From assembly GCF_030247195.1 (NCBI RefSeq), contig NC_080671.1:212144851-212208850 (forward strand): DNA of 64,000 bases, written 5' to 3'. The position numbers and the translations under genes are program-made. Shown one piece after another: positions 46,110-60,401 of this stretch; position 1 is the first letter of the stretch, and every line of letters starts with the position of its first letter. This DNA is from Topomyia yanbarensis. Taxonomy: Eukaryota > Arthropoda > Insecta > Diptera > Culicidae. Below the pieces are notes generated by a model. It was given only the letters and a program-made list of their open reading frames with translations. It was not told where the DNA came from and made no database searches.

Positions 46110-46395
46110 ATGCAATAAATAGTAAAGTTAATCGCAAGTGTGTTTTTCACAACGCGCTGGTGTGTAAAACTTCATACAGCCAAGTCTGAGTACCAGCGAA
46201 GCGCGTGGCGGTACGTTTTTCGCGCGCAAGGCGCTATTGAAAAATTCATATCTCAGTAAGTATTTAATTGCCCACTTTGAAATTTTTATCATTCAAGAAA
46301 ATTATTTTACTACTTTATAAAATAAAAAAAAAATAAAAAGATTATGTCCATGTTTGAAAAAAAACAGATTTGTTTTAAACTTTTCAATATTTTGA
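46110..46395 (-). repeat. Interspersed repeat, minus copy (partner at 18226-18490)
   Basis: Reverse complement of the repeat at 18,226, with the same order of landmarks (TACCGCCACGC, GCGCGCGAAAA, AATTAAATACTTAC, TATAAAGTAGTAAAAT). The surrounding sequences differ. Confidence 0.75.
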
Positions 46396-46540
46396 AACCA
46401 ATACGATGAGTAAGTCTTAATATTCATCATCCGAAAGCGGTGAAAAAGACGCACACTTCGTGTCTTGGGCACTTTTTGGTATCTTCTTTACTTTTGAAAG
46501 TACGAGCGATTAGAAAAAGTAGGTTTTTTTTCAAATGGTA

Positions 46541-47788
<1,248 letters not shown>

Positions 47789-47932
47789 TAACATACTATA
47801 TGACTATAACATGGTAAACACCGATTGTAATTCTAACCAACTATCAATTTTCAAACCACCATGTTTATGGTAACTCTGATCATTGTATTAAAATGGAGGC
47901 ATAGTAAATACTACCATTATATCCCCATGAAA

Positions 47933-50051
47933 TGACCTTCTCGAGAACATTGCCGAAAACACCATCTTTCCAAATTATTAAGCTTTTGAGATATATCATA
48001 TTCTACAATATGTTAGGTGAGAGTATTCCAAATTCATCTGTTACCGTTGGGTAGTCCTCGACCGGTCGAGCAACTTTGCTGAAGACAGTACTACTCTAAC
48101 TAATGACGATGTTGAGATATAGAATTATTTTAACATGTGTTGAATATTTGCATTAGCACTAGCGCCGCCTGGTGGAGCAATTGCGAATTATACTTTCTAC
48201 CATCCAGAAGCTCTTTACTTCTTTTACAAATTCCCCGAAGATACCTCCTTTCAAAATAATCAGGGTCTTGATATATTTGACATTGAATCCATTTAATGAT
48301 AGTCGAATTTACGACGAGAGGTTCGATTTATTTACTCTTTCTTCATAGCACCCCTAGCGGCATAGTTCTCAACTGATTGGATACCCTATAACTCTAAGTT
48401 GTAGGTCCAAGTGAGTACAACAACTTTGCCAAAAAAGTATGGCGCCACATGTTAACGCGGACGAAATAATCGGCAACAGCCCCGATTAGTCGAAATCCCA
48501 TAAGCTATGGGTATCCTACAACGCGGGTAGGAATCCGCGCAGTAGGAAACCGCGTATTAGGAGACCCGACTGTATAGTACACCAATAGACTCGTAATAAT
48601 CCGAGGAAACTAATGGTAGCAAGTAAAACTTGATTTGAAAAACTTCATAGCAGCGTTTTTCAATTTTCCCGTTGTACGCATTATATTGTCGCTTGTTCTG
48701 CGCAGTAGAAAAGCACAGGGTTTGTGCTAAATTAGTACTACCCGAAAGCTTGGTGTAGGGGCTAAATCATGTCACACTTGTATTGAGGGAGGGACAATGA
48801 AAAATTTCAACATTTTGTGAAGTATGGTGGAAAAAGTAACCTGAAACATACCAAATGTATTTCTACCGAAGAAAAAAAATCATTGGACATCTTATTCGTG
48901 ACTTTTTACCACGGAAATAACCAATGACCCTGAAGAGGGAGGGGGTAAATGAAAAGAAATTTTCGCGTTACATCATTTATAGTTGCCCTGTTTGTATTTC
49001 AGAACTCACAGATAAAGCTTCGTTTGTGGAGAAATCTACTAAAAAGCTTCGATTGCTGATCTCTTTCCAATTGATACTATAAATTCATGAAAAAATATTA
49101 AATTGCTCATACTAGCTACAAGAAGCGCCAAAATATTGCACCAGTATAATAAATTAAGCTTTATGACTTTATGCTAGAATTATATGCTAGTAATCAGATT
49201 GCTCAAATCAATCGAGTGATTATTTACCTCTGGCACATGGGCGATTTTTTTCCCTAAAATCCTAAAGCCTGTTTTTCATGTGAATTTTTTGCCCAAATTT
49301 TTACACGGTTTCTCAAAATACCACGATTTTTTATCCTGCTACGCATAACGATTCCTTTCAAGTAATGATTGGTTGACCAAAAAGTATTGAATCCACGAAT
49401 ATGAGGTTTGGTTTTTTGAACTATGCGAAATATGGTTATATTCAAAAACGCAAAAAATACTGTTGCCAAATTTCGGTACGTAACTTGAACACTTATTTCA
49501 ACGGATATCTAAGTGAATTTCCAACGTTTAGAGCTGAAGAACTACTTCTACTAACACAAAGCGTCTATCTAGATCGAGACTCGACAGAACAGACTAGCTA
49601 TTGGAACCAGTGTTTTGCCTATTTCTTACCTCCTGATCAGGGCATATATTATCACCATCCTATTATCATATTCTATAGACAAATAGTTGACGAACCTGAT
49701 TTATACCGCAAGTAATGCACTGGTACTATGAGCCAGTAGTTATATGTCCAGTTGGACACCGACCAAGAAAGATCCTTGAAATTAGTAAGATTAGTTATAC
49801 GATAGAATAGTATTTTGATCTAAATATTTACATACAACGTAGAATAACTTGTGTGTCATTAATTACAAATTTATCGTTGAGTTTCAATAATTCACTATCA
49901 AAAACAACACCTTGGTACTAACATTATTTTACAGTACGATTGTAGGGTTAGTATTGCGACCCTACTTATCACTAAGAGTTCATTCTGGCTGAGGCTCGAG
50001 CATACGCCGAGGTCATCGCTTTAGTCATTGAACTGCCAGACTAGGACATTT
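47933..50051 (+). repeat. Left arm of a ~2.1-kb inverted repeat
   Basis: Reverse complement of 60,402-62,560 over its whole length. The outer end (TGACCTTCTCGAGAACATTG) is satellite-like and the inner end (CCAGACTAGGACATTT) abuts a (TA)n tract. Compared with the right arm it lacks a ~33-bp piece near 48,014 and one short CGCGCAGTAGGAA-type unit near 48,530. The ORF at 49,401-49,715 (104 codons) is open here but frameshifted in the other arm, so it is doubtful. No transposase is seen. Confidence 0.93.
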
Positions 50052-51211
<1,160 letters not shown>

Positions 51212-51639
51212 AATTGTATGCTTTTTTTTCAATTTGTTTATTTGATAAGGCACGTATGCGTTAGCTTAAAGGTGCCATTTTTTCATTGTTTTACATTTTG
51301 AATTTCTTAAAAATAGGGGGTTACACATTTCAATATTATTTTGTTTTATATAATGAAACAAAAAAAAGCTTTACAGCTAACATACATATAAAATAGGGTA
51401 TAATATAATATTCGAAAGATTTGGGGGACGAGTCATTTTGTGTGTTCTTTTTATAGTAATTCACTTCATGATTTTTAGAAGGGAGATTGTAGGAGAAATT
51501 AATTATTAGCTAAGCGGAACATTTTACAAGCTTATTAACTAGAAATAACTAGAGAGAGTGGTTCAAGATTAGGGGGAATTAATTAGGGCTATTTTAAAGT
51601 AGTGGTACTGTTGTGCATTTCTTAACGAGATTAAATATT

Positions 51640-52035
51640 GATCAACTAAAACTAGAAGATAGGGGGGCATATAAGTTTTGGGAAGATATTCAAGGGGAGA
51701 AGGGGGTGAAGTCATACATCTGTGTATCAGAGACATGGGAGGGAGGGTGGACAAGGCTGAAGGGGGGGGGGGGGGGGAAGATATAAACTTTCAGTTTCCG
51801 GCATCAGGAATTAACGGCCAGGATTACAGATTCGAACTGATTGATCAACTAAAACTAGAAGATAGGGGGGCATATAAGTTTTGGGAAGATATTCAAGGGG
51901 AGAAGGGGTGAAGTCATACATCTGTGTATCAGAGACATGGGAGAGAGGGTGGACAAGGCTGAACGGGGGGGGATATAAACTTTCAGTTTCCGGCATCAGG
52001 AACCAACGGCCAGGATTACAAATTCGAACGGATGC
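51640..52035. repeat. 203-bp direct duplication in the 3' UTR of copy C
   Basis: GATCAACTAAAACTAGAAGA starts at 51,640 and again at 51,843, and the following ~190 bp match closely, including the GGGGGG runs and CATCTGTGTATCAGAGACAT. A local tandem duplication after or during insertion; copies A and B do not show it. Confidence 0.88.
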
Positions 52036-52316
52036 ATCAAGTATTGGGACGCCGGGTTTTCCTCGAGCCGGCAGGGGTTCCTCCAGATGATTTCGTAGTA
52101 CGGCTCAGATACGGATCGGAAAAACACCGCGCTGCGCGTGTGATGTTGTACTGTAGATCTCGTGTTGTTGGTTCATTCGACAGATGTTTTGTCTCGTCTT
52201 GGAGTCGTATCAAACCATCGTTGGAGTACGGTAGGCAGAAGAGGGCACTTCTGGGAATGATAAGAGAAAAGATAGGGGCATTTAAATTTGGATATTGATG
52301 GTTTTGAGAAACGTGT

Positions 52317-53354
52317 TGTAAGTTACCGGTCAGCCCCAGCCACGAGCGCTACTGAGACTCCCTGAAACAATAACCTCAGGGTCGGCACGCTTATCCTTAA
52401 TTTTCGCGGGTAGCAGGGAAATGCCTATTTCTGTCGATGCTAAAACACTCGTCTTTCACTTTTACACATTTTATTCGCTTTCACTGATCCTTCCTCCCAC
52501 TTTCTTATATCTATCTAACCTTTTCTCGACGGGCCCGTCGTATTATGCAGTGCACCTTCCGCTTTCCACCTTCTGCTTCGCTGTCTGCTTCCGCTTTCGT
52601 TCGTCGGGTCGGTGGTTCTTCTCGCAATGCGGTTCGAGGGTGGCCTTCCAAGCGTACGCCGGTGTTCGATCCGGCCGTCGTACGCCAGCGATTTCCGGCA
52701 ATAATGCGCGCGTCCAACAATGGCGGTCCCGTGCGATGGATGGTTTTGTTGGGTTTTGTTTAACCAGAATAACGGGGTCCTGGGGGTTTGCAATGGTGCA
52801 TAAGTTATCTGGCGAGGGCACATTTGGGCATAATGGGGAATGGAGAATGACCTTACCTGTTGTCCACGGTATCAGCACACACTTTATAGGACACAATATC
52901 TCGTTCAATATTTTTTTGGTTTATAATAATTTTGCGACTGATTGGTTTGAGTTTTTCCGGGTAAGTGATCGAATATATCACTTCGATCTTACCAAGAGGT
53001 CATTCCCCTATCCCGTAGGTCATTGCCCTCGCCCTGTGCATACAACGAGTATTTCCATCGCTGGTTTATGACATTAGTCATCCTATTCGCGCTTATCGCC
53101 ACCCTCAATGGCCGCCCGCGATGTCGGTTTTCTTTGGCGCAAAGGTGAAAGCCTGTTGGGTGGTTGGCTGCGTTCTTGTGGTAAGCTGCCTAATTGTTGT
53201 CTACTCGAGGAGGGTTGGAGGAAGGTTAACACCAAACACGAAACAAACATTTGCCCACTCAACATTTTACAAATTATAAGTATAAAATATAAAAACGAAA
53301 TAAAAAACGCGTAATTCCCAGTAACCTTCTTGGAGGAAGCTACCGACGCATACA
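52317..53354. mobile_element. Solo LTR, ~1.04 kb, with GTGT target duplication
   Basis: The segment begins TGTAAGTTACC and ends CGACGCATACA (TG...CA ends). GTGT flanks it on both sides (52,313-52,316 and 53,355-53,358). Copy B reads GGTTTTCACAAAGGTGTATA at the same point, so the insert is clean. No coding domain lies inside; the 216-codon ORF at 52,421-53,071 has no recognisable motif. A 4-bp duplication fits Ty3/gypsy-type LTR elements. The internal part was presumably lost by LTR-LTR recombination. Confidence 0.65.
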
Positions 53355-56300
53355 GTGTATATAAGGGACATGTAGAGAATATCGCGGCTTGCTAGTACAT
53401 CTCGAACCGGGACATTGGGTGATCTTCCGCGGGCCCGAAGGGAATCGAATAGTTGAGATCTGGCAGAAGAGTACTCGGCGCATGCCCGTACAACATGTTC
53501 GATTTCGTGATAACCGTTGCCACAAGCGCAGATACCGCTATCCACGAGCCCAATACGCCGGAGATGTGCGTCCAACGTGTAGTGATTGGACATGAGCCGA
53601 GACATCACGCGAATGAAATCCCGACCCACATCCATCCCCCCGAACCAAGGTTTCGTAGATACCTTAGTGATTATCGAATGTAGCCAGCCACCTTCCCAGT
53701 TCACCATTGCTCCATGAAGTTTGCCAACTTTCGAGGGTTCTCTGATGAGTAATACTGAACAATTCGCTGAAGCTAATTGGTCTTTCATATATATCACCTT
53801 GTAAAGCGCTCGCCTTAGCTAAAGAGTCCGCTTCTTCATTACCTGGAATGGAGCAATGCGAGGGAACCCAAACTAAGGTAATCTTGTACGATCTTACAGA
53901 CAAAGCACGCAGGCGCTCCCAGATTTACCCCAGAAAATATGGAATGTGCTTTCTAGGTTTCATTGAACGGAGAGCCTCGATTGAGCTGAGGCTATCCGAG
54001 ACAATAAAGTAATGATCAGTGGACAAAGTATCAATGATCCCAAGGGTATACTGAATAGCAGCAAGTTCTGCGACGTAAACTGAAGCAGGATCATTGAGTT
54101 TGAATGAGGCGGTGAGGTTTTGATTGAATATACCGAAGCCAGTGGAGCCGTCGAGGCCTGACCCGTCGGTGTAAAACATCTTGTTGCAGTCGACTTCTCG
54201 AAATTTACTATGAAAGATGCACTTGCGGACGTATGTGATCCGGGATTCCACGAATCTCGTATTTCATGGATGTGTCGAAGAATACAGTTGAATCAGAAGC
54301 ATGAAAGAGATTGACACGGTTGGGATAGTATGAAGAAGGATTGATATTTTGTGCCATGTAATCGAAGTACAAGGACATAAATCGGGTTTGAGAATTGAGC
54401 TCGACAAGCCTTTCGAAATTTGCAATTACTAACGGGTTCAAGATATCGCATCGGATGAGCAATCGATATGAGAGGTCTCAAAATCGAATTTTCAGCGGAA
54501 GGACGCCCGTCAGCACTTCTAAACTCATCGTATGTGTAGAGTGCATGCACCCCAAAGCAATACGCAAACAACAATATGGGATTCGCTCCAGTTTGATGAA
54601 ATGTATGTTCCCCATCACCGACAATATTGTTGTTTGGTACAGCCTGATCAGGTCTCCTGGGTGGGCACCCCACCATGTTCCGGTTATTGTACGGAGAAAG
54701 TTGATCCTTTGCTGGCACTTCTGTTTCAGATACCTAATGGAACATCCCCAGGTTTCTTTTGAATCGAACCAGACCCCGAGATATTTGAAAGTTGAAACCT
54801 GAGCAATAGTTTGACCCATTAATTGAAGCTGTAGTTGCGCTGGTTCACGCTTTCTTGAAAATACGACTAGCTCAGTTTTCTCCGTGGAGAACTCGATACC
54901 TAGCTGGAGGGCCCAAGCAGACAAATTGTCCAAGGTATCTTGCAATGGTCCTTGCAGATCGACGGCTTTGGGACCTGTAATAGAGACCACACCGTCATCT
55001 GCAAGCTGCCGTAGCGTGCAGAAAATGACAAGAAATTCGTCAATGTCATTCACGTAAAAGTTATAGAGAAGGGGACTTCGACATGAGCCCTGGGGAAGAC
55101 CCATGTAGCTAATTCGTGATGTCGATAAATCACCATGCGAAAAATGCATATGTTTTTCAGACAGCAAGTTTAGCAAAAAATTGTTTAGAGTCGGTGAAAG
55201 ACCATGCTGCAGCTTCTCAGAAAGAATTTTGATAGAAACTGAATCAAAAGCCCCCTTTATATCTAGGAAAACTGATGCCATCTGCTCTTTGCTAGCATAA
55301 GCCATTTGAATTTCTGTTGAGAGCAACGCAAGACAATCGTTCGTCCCTTTGCCTTTGCGGAAACCAAATTGTGTATCTGACAGTAAGCCATTTGCTTCAA
55401 CCCAATTATCGAGGCGAAACAAGATCATTTTCTCGAACAACGTTACAGCATCGCAATCGGTCGATACGAGTTGTGGTCGGAGGCTGGTTTTCCTGGTTTT
55501 TGAATGGCGATGACCTTCACTTGCCTCCAGTCATGAGGGACAATATTACCCTCAAGAAACTTATTAAATAAATTCAACAAGCGTCTCTTGGCAGAGTCTG
55601 GCAGATTCTTTAACAAGTTAAATTTGATTCTGTCTGGCCCTGGGGCTTTATTGTTACATGATAAGAGAGCAAGTGAGAACTCCACCATCGAAAACGGTGT
55701 TTCGTTCGCGTTATTGTGAGGGGACGCGGCGCGGTAGATCTTCTGTGGCGGGGCGGAATCCGGACAAACCTTCTTGGCAAAATCGAATATCCAACGGTTT
55801 GAATATTCCACGCTCTCATTAGTACTGTTTCGGTTTTGTAAGCGCCGGGCCGTACTCCAAAGAGTGCTCATCGATGTTTCGCTCGTTAGTCCGTCGACGA
55901 ACCGGCGCCAGTAGCTACGTTTTTTGGCTTTTATCAAACTCTTCATGCGCGTTTCCACCATCGCGTACTGTCGGTAGCTAGCTGGCAGCCCGTCGTCCCG
56001 GAAGGTCTTATACGCAGCGGCGTTCTCCGCGTACACGTCTGAGCACTCTTTGTCCCATCATGGATTGGGAGGACGTCCGCGTGAGTTCGCGTCTGGTACG
56101 CGTTTAGTCTGAGCTTGAATCGCGGTATCGAGAATCAAGCCAGCCAGGAACCCGTACTCTTCCTCCGGAGCAAGCTCTTGAGTGCACTCGATTTTGTCGG
56201 ATATCGCGGACGCGTAGCTCTTCCAATCAATATTTCGTGTGAGGTCATACGAAACATTGATTGTATTCGGTGGCCCTGAACCGTTAGCAATATTAATTAC

Positions 56301-56582
56301 GATTGGCAGATGGTCGCTGCCGTGGGGATCAGAGACTACCTTCCACATGCAATCTAACCGCAGCGATGTCGAGCAGAGGGACAGGCGCTCGGTCGCGCTG
56401 GAGGGGCAGGAATCCGTGTCATTTCACCCGTATTCAAAATAGTCATATTGAAGTTGTCGCAAAGCTCATGGAGTAGGGTAGATCGATTATCGTCATGAAG
56501 GCAACCCCATGCCGTGCCGTGGGAGTTGAAGTCACCTAAAACTAGCCTCGGTGCAGGGAGGAGTTCCGAAATATCGCAAAGC
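53355..56582 (-). pseudogene. I-like ORF2, copy C, main part (endonuclease end, RT, RNase H)
   Basis: From 56,582 downwards: LVLGDFNSHGTAWG and HGSDHLPIV (endonuclease), NKAPGPDRIK, SYRPIAML, GFRKGKGTNDC, FLDIKGAFDSV, GLPQGSCRSP and RQLADDG (RT). RNase H follows (YTDGSGLDG, AELAAIQ, SDSLSS, GNEEADSLAK). RT and RNase H catalytic residues are all present, unlike copies A and B. Frameshifts occur at about 55,440, 54,480-54,250, 53,920 and 53,700, and a short deletion at 55,440 removes part of SCIRKLFEK. The extreme C-terminus is cut by the solo LTR. Confidence 0.9.
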
Positions 56583-56587
56583 CGTCG

Positions 56588-58141
56588 CACAGTGGTCGGA
56601 AACGCCAAAAACGTGAACTTAATTCACTAGAGGCCAAACCATCGAATATATTCACAGGGTGTCTTTGGAGGAATTGTTCGTATGAATATTCCCCACAATC
56701 TGAAAACAATTGAAATTAGGCATGGCTTACTATGATCGAACTAAAAAAATTAACTTTTTATACTGACAAGATAGAAAGTTGGTGTCTTCGACAAAGTTTT
56801 AGGAATGCTCATAGTGAAGAATTTTGTTGAAGAACTTGAGCTTGTAGGAGTAAAGGTTATCGATTTATAAGGCGTTTTCTATGGTAACCCCCTCAAATCT
56901 AGTTTTCTTAATATAACTTTTTTCATTGTGGCTTTTCGTGCAAACTATGTTCTAGACAAATGTGTAGGTAACAAAACTACATAATATTGTCAAAGACTGT
57001 ATGTAAAAATACTCATTTGTTTCAAAGTTATTGAAGATTTTTACATTTTTTTACACCAACTTCAACTACGTATAAGAAAGAAAGGTGCAAACCAAAATTC
57101 ACGAACAGGCACTTTTTTAACTTTCTGAACTATGCACAATAAAGCTAAGAAGGTTTGGTGCGTGGCACTTTAGAACCCTATGAATAGGGTAAGCTTTCTT
57201 TATCATGTTTTTTGACTTTTTCCATACAAAAATCAGCAAAAAAAATTTTGTTTCGTAAAATTTAATAAATAATGGTATGGCATTCTTTTGTAAGCGTTAA
57301 ATTCATTATGACATGTTTATTTGAGTATATATTAGCTTGGAATCTCCAATGATATTAAAAACTTTACATTTTTGCTCCCATATTTATAGAATCTGAAATA
57401 TTCAGGTATAAGTGAAAATAATACTTGTAATTGAACATTGAACCAAGAATTTCAAAAATGGGGGGCAAAAAAACTCAAAAATTTTTTTTTTGCTGATTTT
57501 TGTATGGAAAAAGGTAAAAAACATGATAAAGTAAGCTTACCCTATTCATAGGGTTCTAAAGTGCCACGCACCAAACCTTCTTAGCATTATTGTGCATAGT
57601 TCAGAAAGTTAAAAAAGTGCCTGTTCGTGAATTTTGGTTTGCACCTTTCTTTCTTATACGTAGTTGAAGTTGGTGTAAAAAAATGTAAAAATCTTCAATA
57701 ACTTTGAAACAAATGAGTATTTTTACATACAGTCTTCGACAATATTATGTAGTTTTGTTACCTGCACATTTGTCTAGAACATAGTTTGCACGAAAAGCCA
57801 CAATGAAAAAAGTTATATTAAGAAAACTAGATTTGAGGGGGTTGCCATAGAAAACGCCTTATAAATCGATAACCTTTACTCCTACAAGCTCAAGTTCTTC
57901 AACAAAATTCTTCACTATGAGCATTCCTAAAACTTTGTCGAAGACACCAACTTTCTATCTTGTCAGTATAAAAAGTTAATTTTTTTAGTTCGATCATAGT
58001 AAGCCATGCCTAATTTCAATTGTTTTCAGATTGTGGGGAATATTCATACGAACAATTCCTCCAAAGACACCCTGTGAATATATTCGATGGTTTGGCCTCT
58101 AGTGAATTAAGTTCACGTTTTTGGCGTTTCCGACCACTGTG
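56588..58141. mobile_element. Transib-like foldback (non-autonomous) with CACAGTG ends and CGTCG target duplication
   Basis: The element is a near-perfect palindrome. Its arms are 56,588-57,250 and 57,478-58,141 (~663 bp each), with a loop of about 227 bp. Both ends are CACAGTGGTCGGAAACGCC. CGTCG is duplicated at 56,583-56,587 and 58,142-58,146. The related copies support an empty site reading AAAGC-CGTCG-GTGGC. A CAC-starting heptamer with a 5-bp GC-rich duplication is diagnostic for Transib, the superfamily related to RAG1. No transposase is encoded; the loop is AT-rich. Confidence 0.85.
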
Positions 58142-58146
58142 CGTCG

Positions 58147-58412
58147 GTGGCTAACTGAGGCTCTAGGGGGGATGTAGGTGGAAGCAATGCAAAGGTCTTT
58201 GCCTTTAATTCTGGTTTGGCAAGCGACAACTTCAATGCCTGGTGTCGACGGGAGGTCGATCCGTTTGAAAGAATAGCACTTTTTGATCCCCAAAAGTACA
58301 CCTCCGTAAGAGTCTTTTCGATTTTAAACGAATCGATTTTCGGGATAATGCTTCTGCAATTCCACTGTAGAACAGTGATTAAATCCTTGACCTCGTTCTA
58401 TGAATTAGCCAT
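58147..58412 (-). pseudogene. I-like ORF2, copy C, N-terminal part of endonuclease
   Basis: ORF2 ATG at 58,410-58,412 overlaps the ORF1 stop by 8 nt (ATGGCTAA). The fifth codon is a TAG stop, where copies A and B have Ser. The text resumes as VLQWNCRSIIPKIDSFK. A deletion of ~130 bp follows (the ALCETWL block is missing). It then continues to IKKCYSFKRIDLPS and IASTYIPP before the Transib-like insert. Confidence 0.85.
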
Positions 58413-59719
58413 CGAAGGATACAATCGCTGAAAGAAGGGGCCATTTTGCAGTGAACTGCATCAAAAATGTTTTTACTGCGGGGAAAAAGCTTATCAAGAT
58501 ACTTTTAAGGGGGTCAGAAATGTTTAACGCTGTAAGAATACGGTCCACAATGTCAGAGAAATTTATTAAGCCAGCACTGTTTTCTTTCTCTGGCTGAGAT
58601 ATGGGAACACCTGGGGTTTTTGATGTTCCTGGAAGTGCTGGGAACTCTTTTTCTGAGCTCAGGTTACTGAGACCGGGAGCGACTTGCTTCGGTTTTGCAC
58701 CAGTACTTCCTTGAGTAGTTATTTTAGGGGGACCATGAAGAGACACCTTCTGGCCTTTACAAAGAAGCTTGAAAGAGGATATGTTCTTCCTTTTTCTACT
58801 ACTTCTAGGCACAGCAGAAGATGTTCACTCCTGGGGTTCATCACAGTCGCCTTCGTCAGTAGACAAGTTGGTAAAGATGTTCGTAGAGACAGGTGGCGTA
58901 GCTATCTTAAGCATTTCTGCAAAAGATCGCTTAGAGCGTCCCTGAAGGGAACGCTTAAGATTTTCCTCGCGCTGTTTGTACGCGGGACATGAAGGGAGAT
59001 CATGTGGGTTTCCCCCACAGTAGAGACGACATCTCTACCACAGGAATCATCCGCATGATTCCCACCGCATTTCCCACAGCGGGCTTTATTGCTACAATGG
59101 GAGGCTGTGTGTCCCAATTGTTTGCAATTAGTACAGTTCATGACCGCGGCACAAAGAGGCGAACAGGTAGACGAACCTTGTCAAAGAGGAGGTAATTGGG
59201 CAGGGCAGAGCCGGCGAATGTTACCCGATAAGAGTCTGAGTTGACGTATATTTTCTTGCCGTCAGCTGCGACTGATGCTGAATGCAAACGTTTGCATTCC
59301 AGTATCTTCACTGGCTTAAGCATGGAGTCTTTGAAACAGCCAGTTCCATATTTTAGCAGGTCCTCGCAATTCAGACTCGAATCGGAAACGACCCCACTGA
59401 CTTCAACCCTGCTGGCTGGAATATACACCCTGTACTCCTTCGTAAAGGGCTCGTAGCCAGCAATATCGTTTGCCTGAGTTCAACTGTTAACCACCACCCG
59501 AAGCTAATCAGGGCGATTTTTCGATATTTCTGTCACGGCCGAATACCGATCCGTCAGAACACGAGAAATCTGCAACAGATTCAAACACTTTTTTTCTTTG
59601 GTCCGAAAGAAGATCACAAATGGCCCAGTGGCCGAGCTCGGATATACCTTGAGCCGGGGAGCCGATTTTGTTTCGACGTCCATCTCACCTTGAGATGAAC
59701 CGCCGTCAGGGAAAGTCAT
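58405..59719 (-). pseudogene. I-like ORF1, copy C (gag-like), broken
   Basis: The ATG at 59,717-59,719 begins MTFPDGGSSQGEMDVETK. Downstream are LLQISRVLTDRYSAVTEIS, VYIPASRVEVSG, ALPNYLLFDKVRLPVRLF and zinc knuckles CTNCKQLGHTASHC and CGKCGGNHADDSC. The third knuckle is disturbed by a frameshift around 59,030. The C-terminus ends IVSFDG at 58,405. Frameshifts also lie near 59,490, 59,140 and 58,880. The start is supported by the alignment with copy B's start and by the ~300-bp leader up to the target duplication. Confidence 0.87.
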
Positions 59720-60071
59720 TTTTGCACGGGCCTATTGCCTAGTGCACGCTATTAAGACAACCAAGAAGGGGAAACGAAAACTAATACTTAGCTTGTGTAA
59801 GTAACGGTATCCAGACGGCTTACTAGAAGAATACTGCTTCACTTGTCACTGACCAGCTAACGGTACTCAGAAACAGAAACACAAAAGAAGGGAAAAATAC
59901 TGAAACCTCAACTAGGCGTAGAGTGTACAAATAACCTTGAACGCGGATTAACACTATTTGTCGCTATAGAGTGTACGGACCGATGACAAAAGACTTCTAT
60001 CTCGACTGAGTGCTCGATAACGAATGAATTGTATGCTTGTTTGTGTTTTAAAAACCCCAAAACAACATGTA

Positions 60072-60390
60072 GGGTGAAGTGCCTATTTTCACCATACTAA
60101 GGAGGGCGCCCCACTGATTCATTAATTACTCGGCCTACAAACAATGGAATACGCACAAATTGGCATCAACGGCTTTGCTTCGTTGTTAAGTACCAAGATA
60201 ATAACATACATGCGCTGAAAACAGTGAAATTCTCGTGTTTGAGCGAAACGAAAACACGAATCGAGTGCCCCTATTGTTGCGCGACCATTTGACTCAATGC
60301 GTTAAACAAAGATGGCAGACACTGCTCTAACCAACGGCTTCAAATGGGTAGCGTGATAATAGAAACATAGCGATAATGGGCTCATCACCC
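60072..60390. mobile_element. 319-bp MITE with TA target duplication
   Basis: Ends are GGGTGAAGTGCCTATTTTC and, reverse-complemented from the right, GGGTGATGAGCCCATTATC. TA flanks both sides (60,070-60,071, 60,391-60,392). It lies between copy C and the inner end of the right arm of the inverted repeat, and its counterpart is absent beside the left arm. No coding capacity. Confidence 0.88.
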
Positions 60391-60401
60391 TACGTAATTG
60401 T

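Larger units (their letters stand above)
51224..60026 (-). mobile_element. I-like non-LTR retrotransposon, copy C, full length
   Basis: Flanked by AATTGTATGCTT at 51,212-51,223 and 60,027-60,038, a perfect 12-bp target duplication. On the minus strand it has a 5' UTR (60,026-59,720), ORF1, ORF2 and a 3' UTR. It is interrupted by a solo LTR (52,317-53,354) and a foldback DNA element (56,588-58,141). Without these it is about 6.2 kb, similar to copy B. It lies in the loop of the large inverted repeat. Confidence 0.93.

Noticed and set aside
52421..53071. 216-codon ORF.
   Set aside because: It lies inside the proposed solo LTR, has no recognised domain, and overlapping ORFs exist on the other strand.
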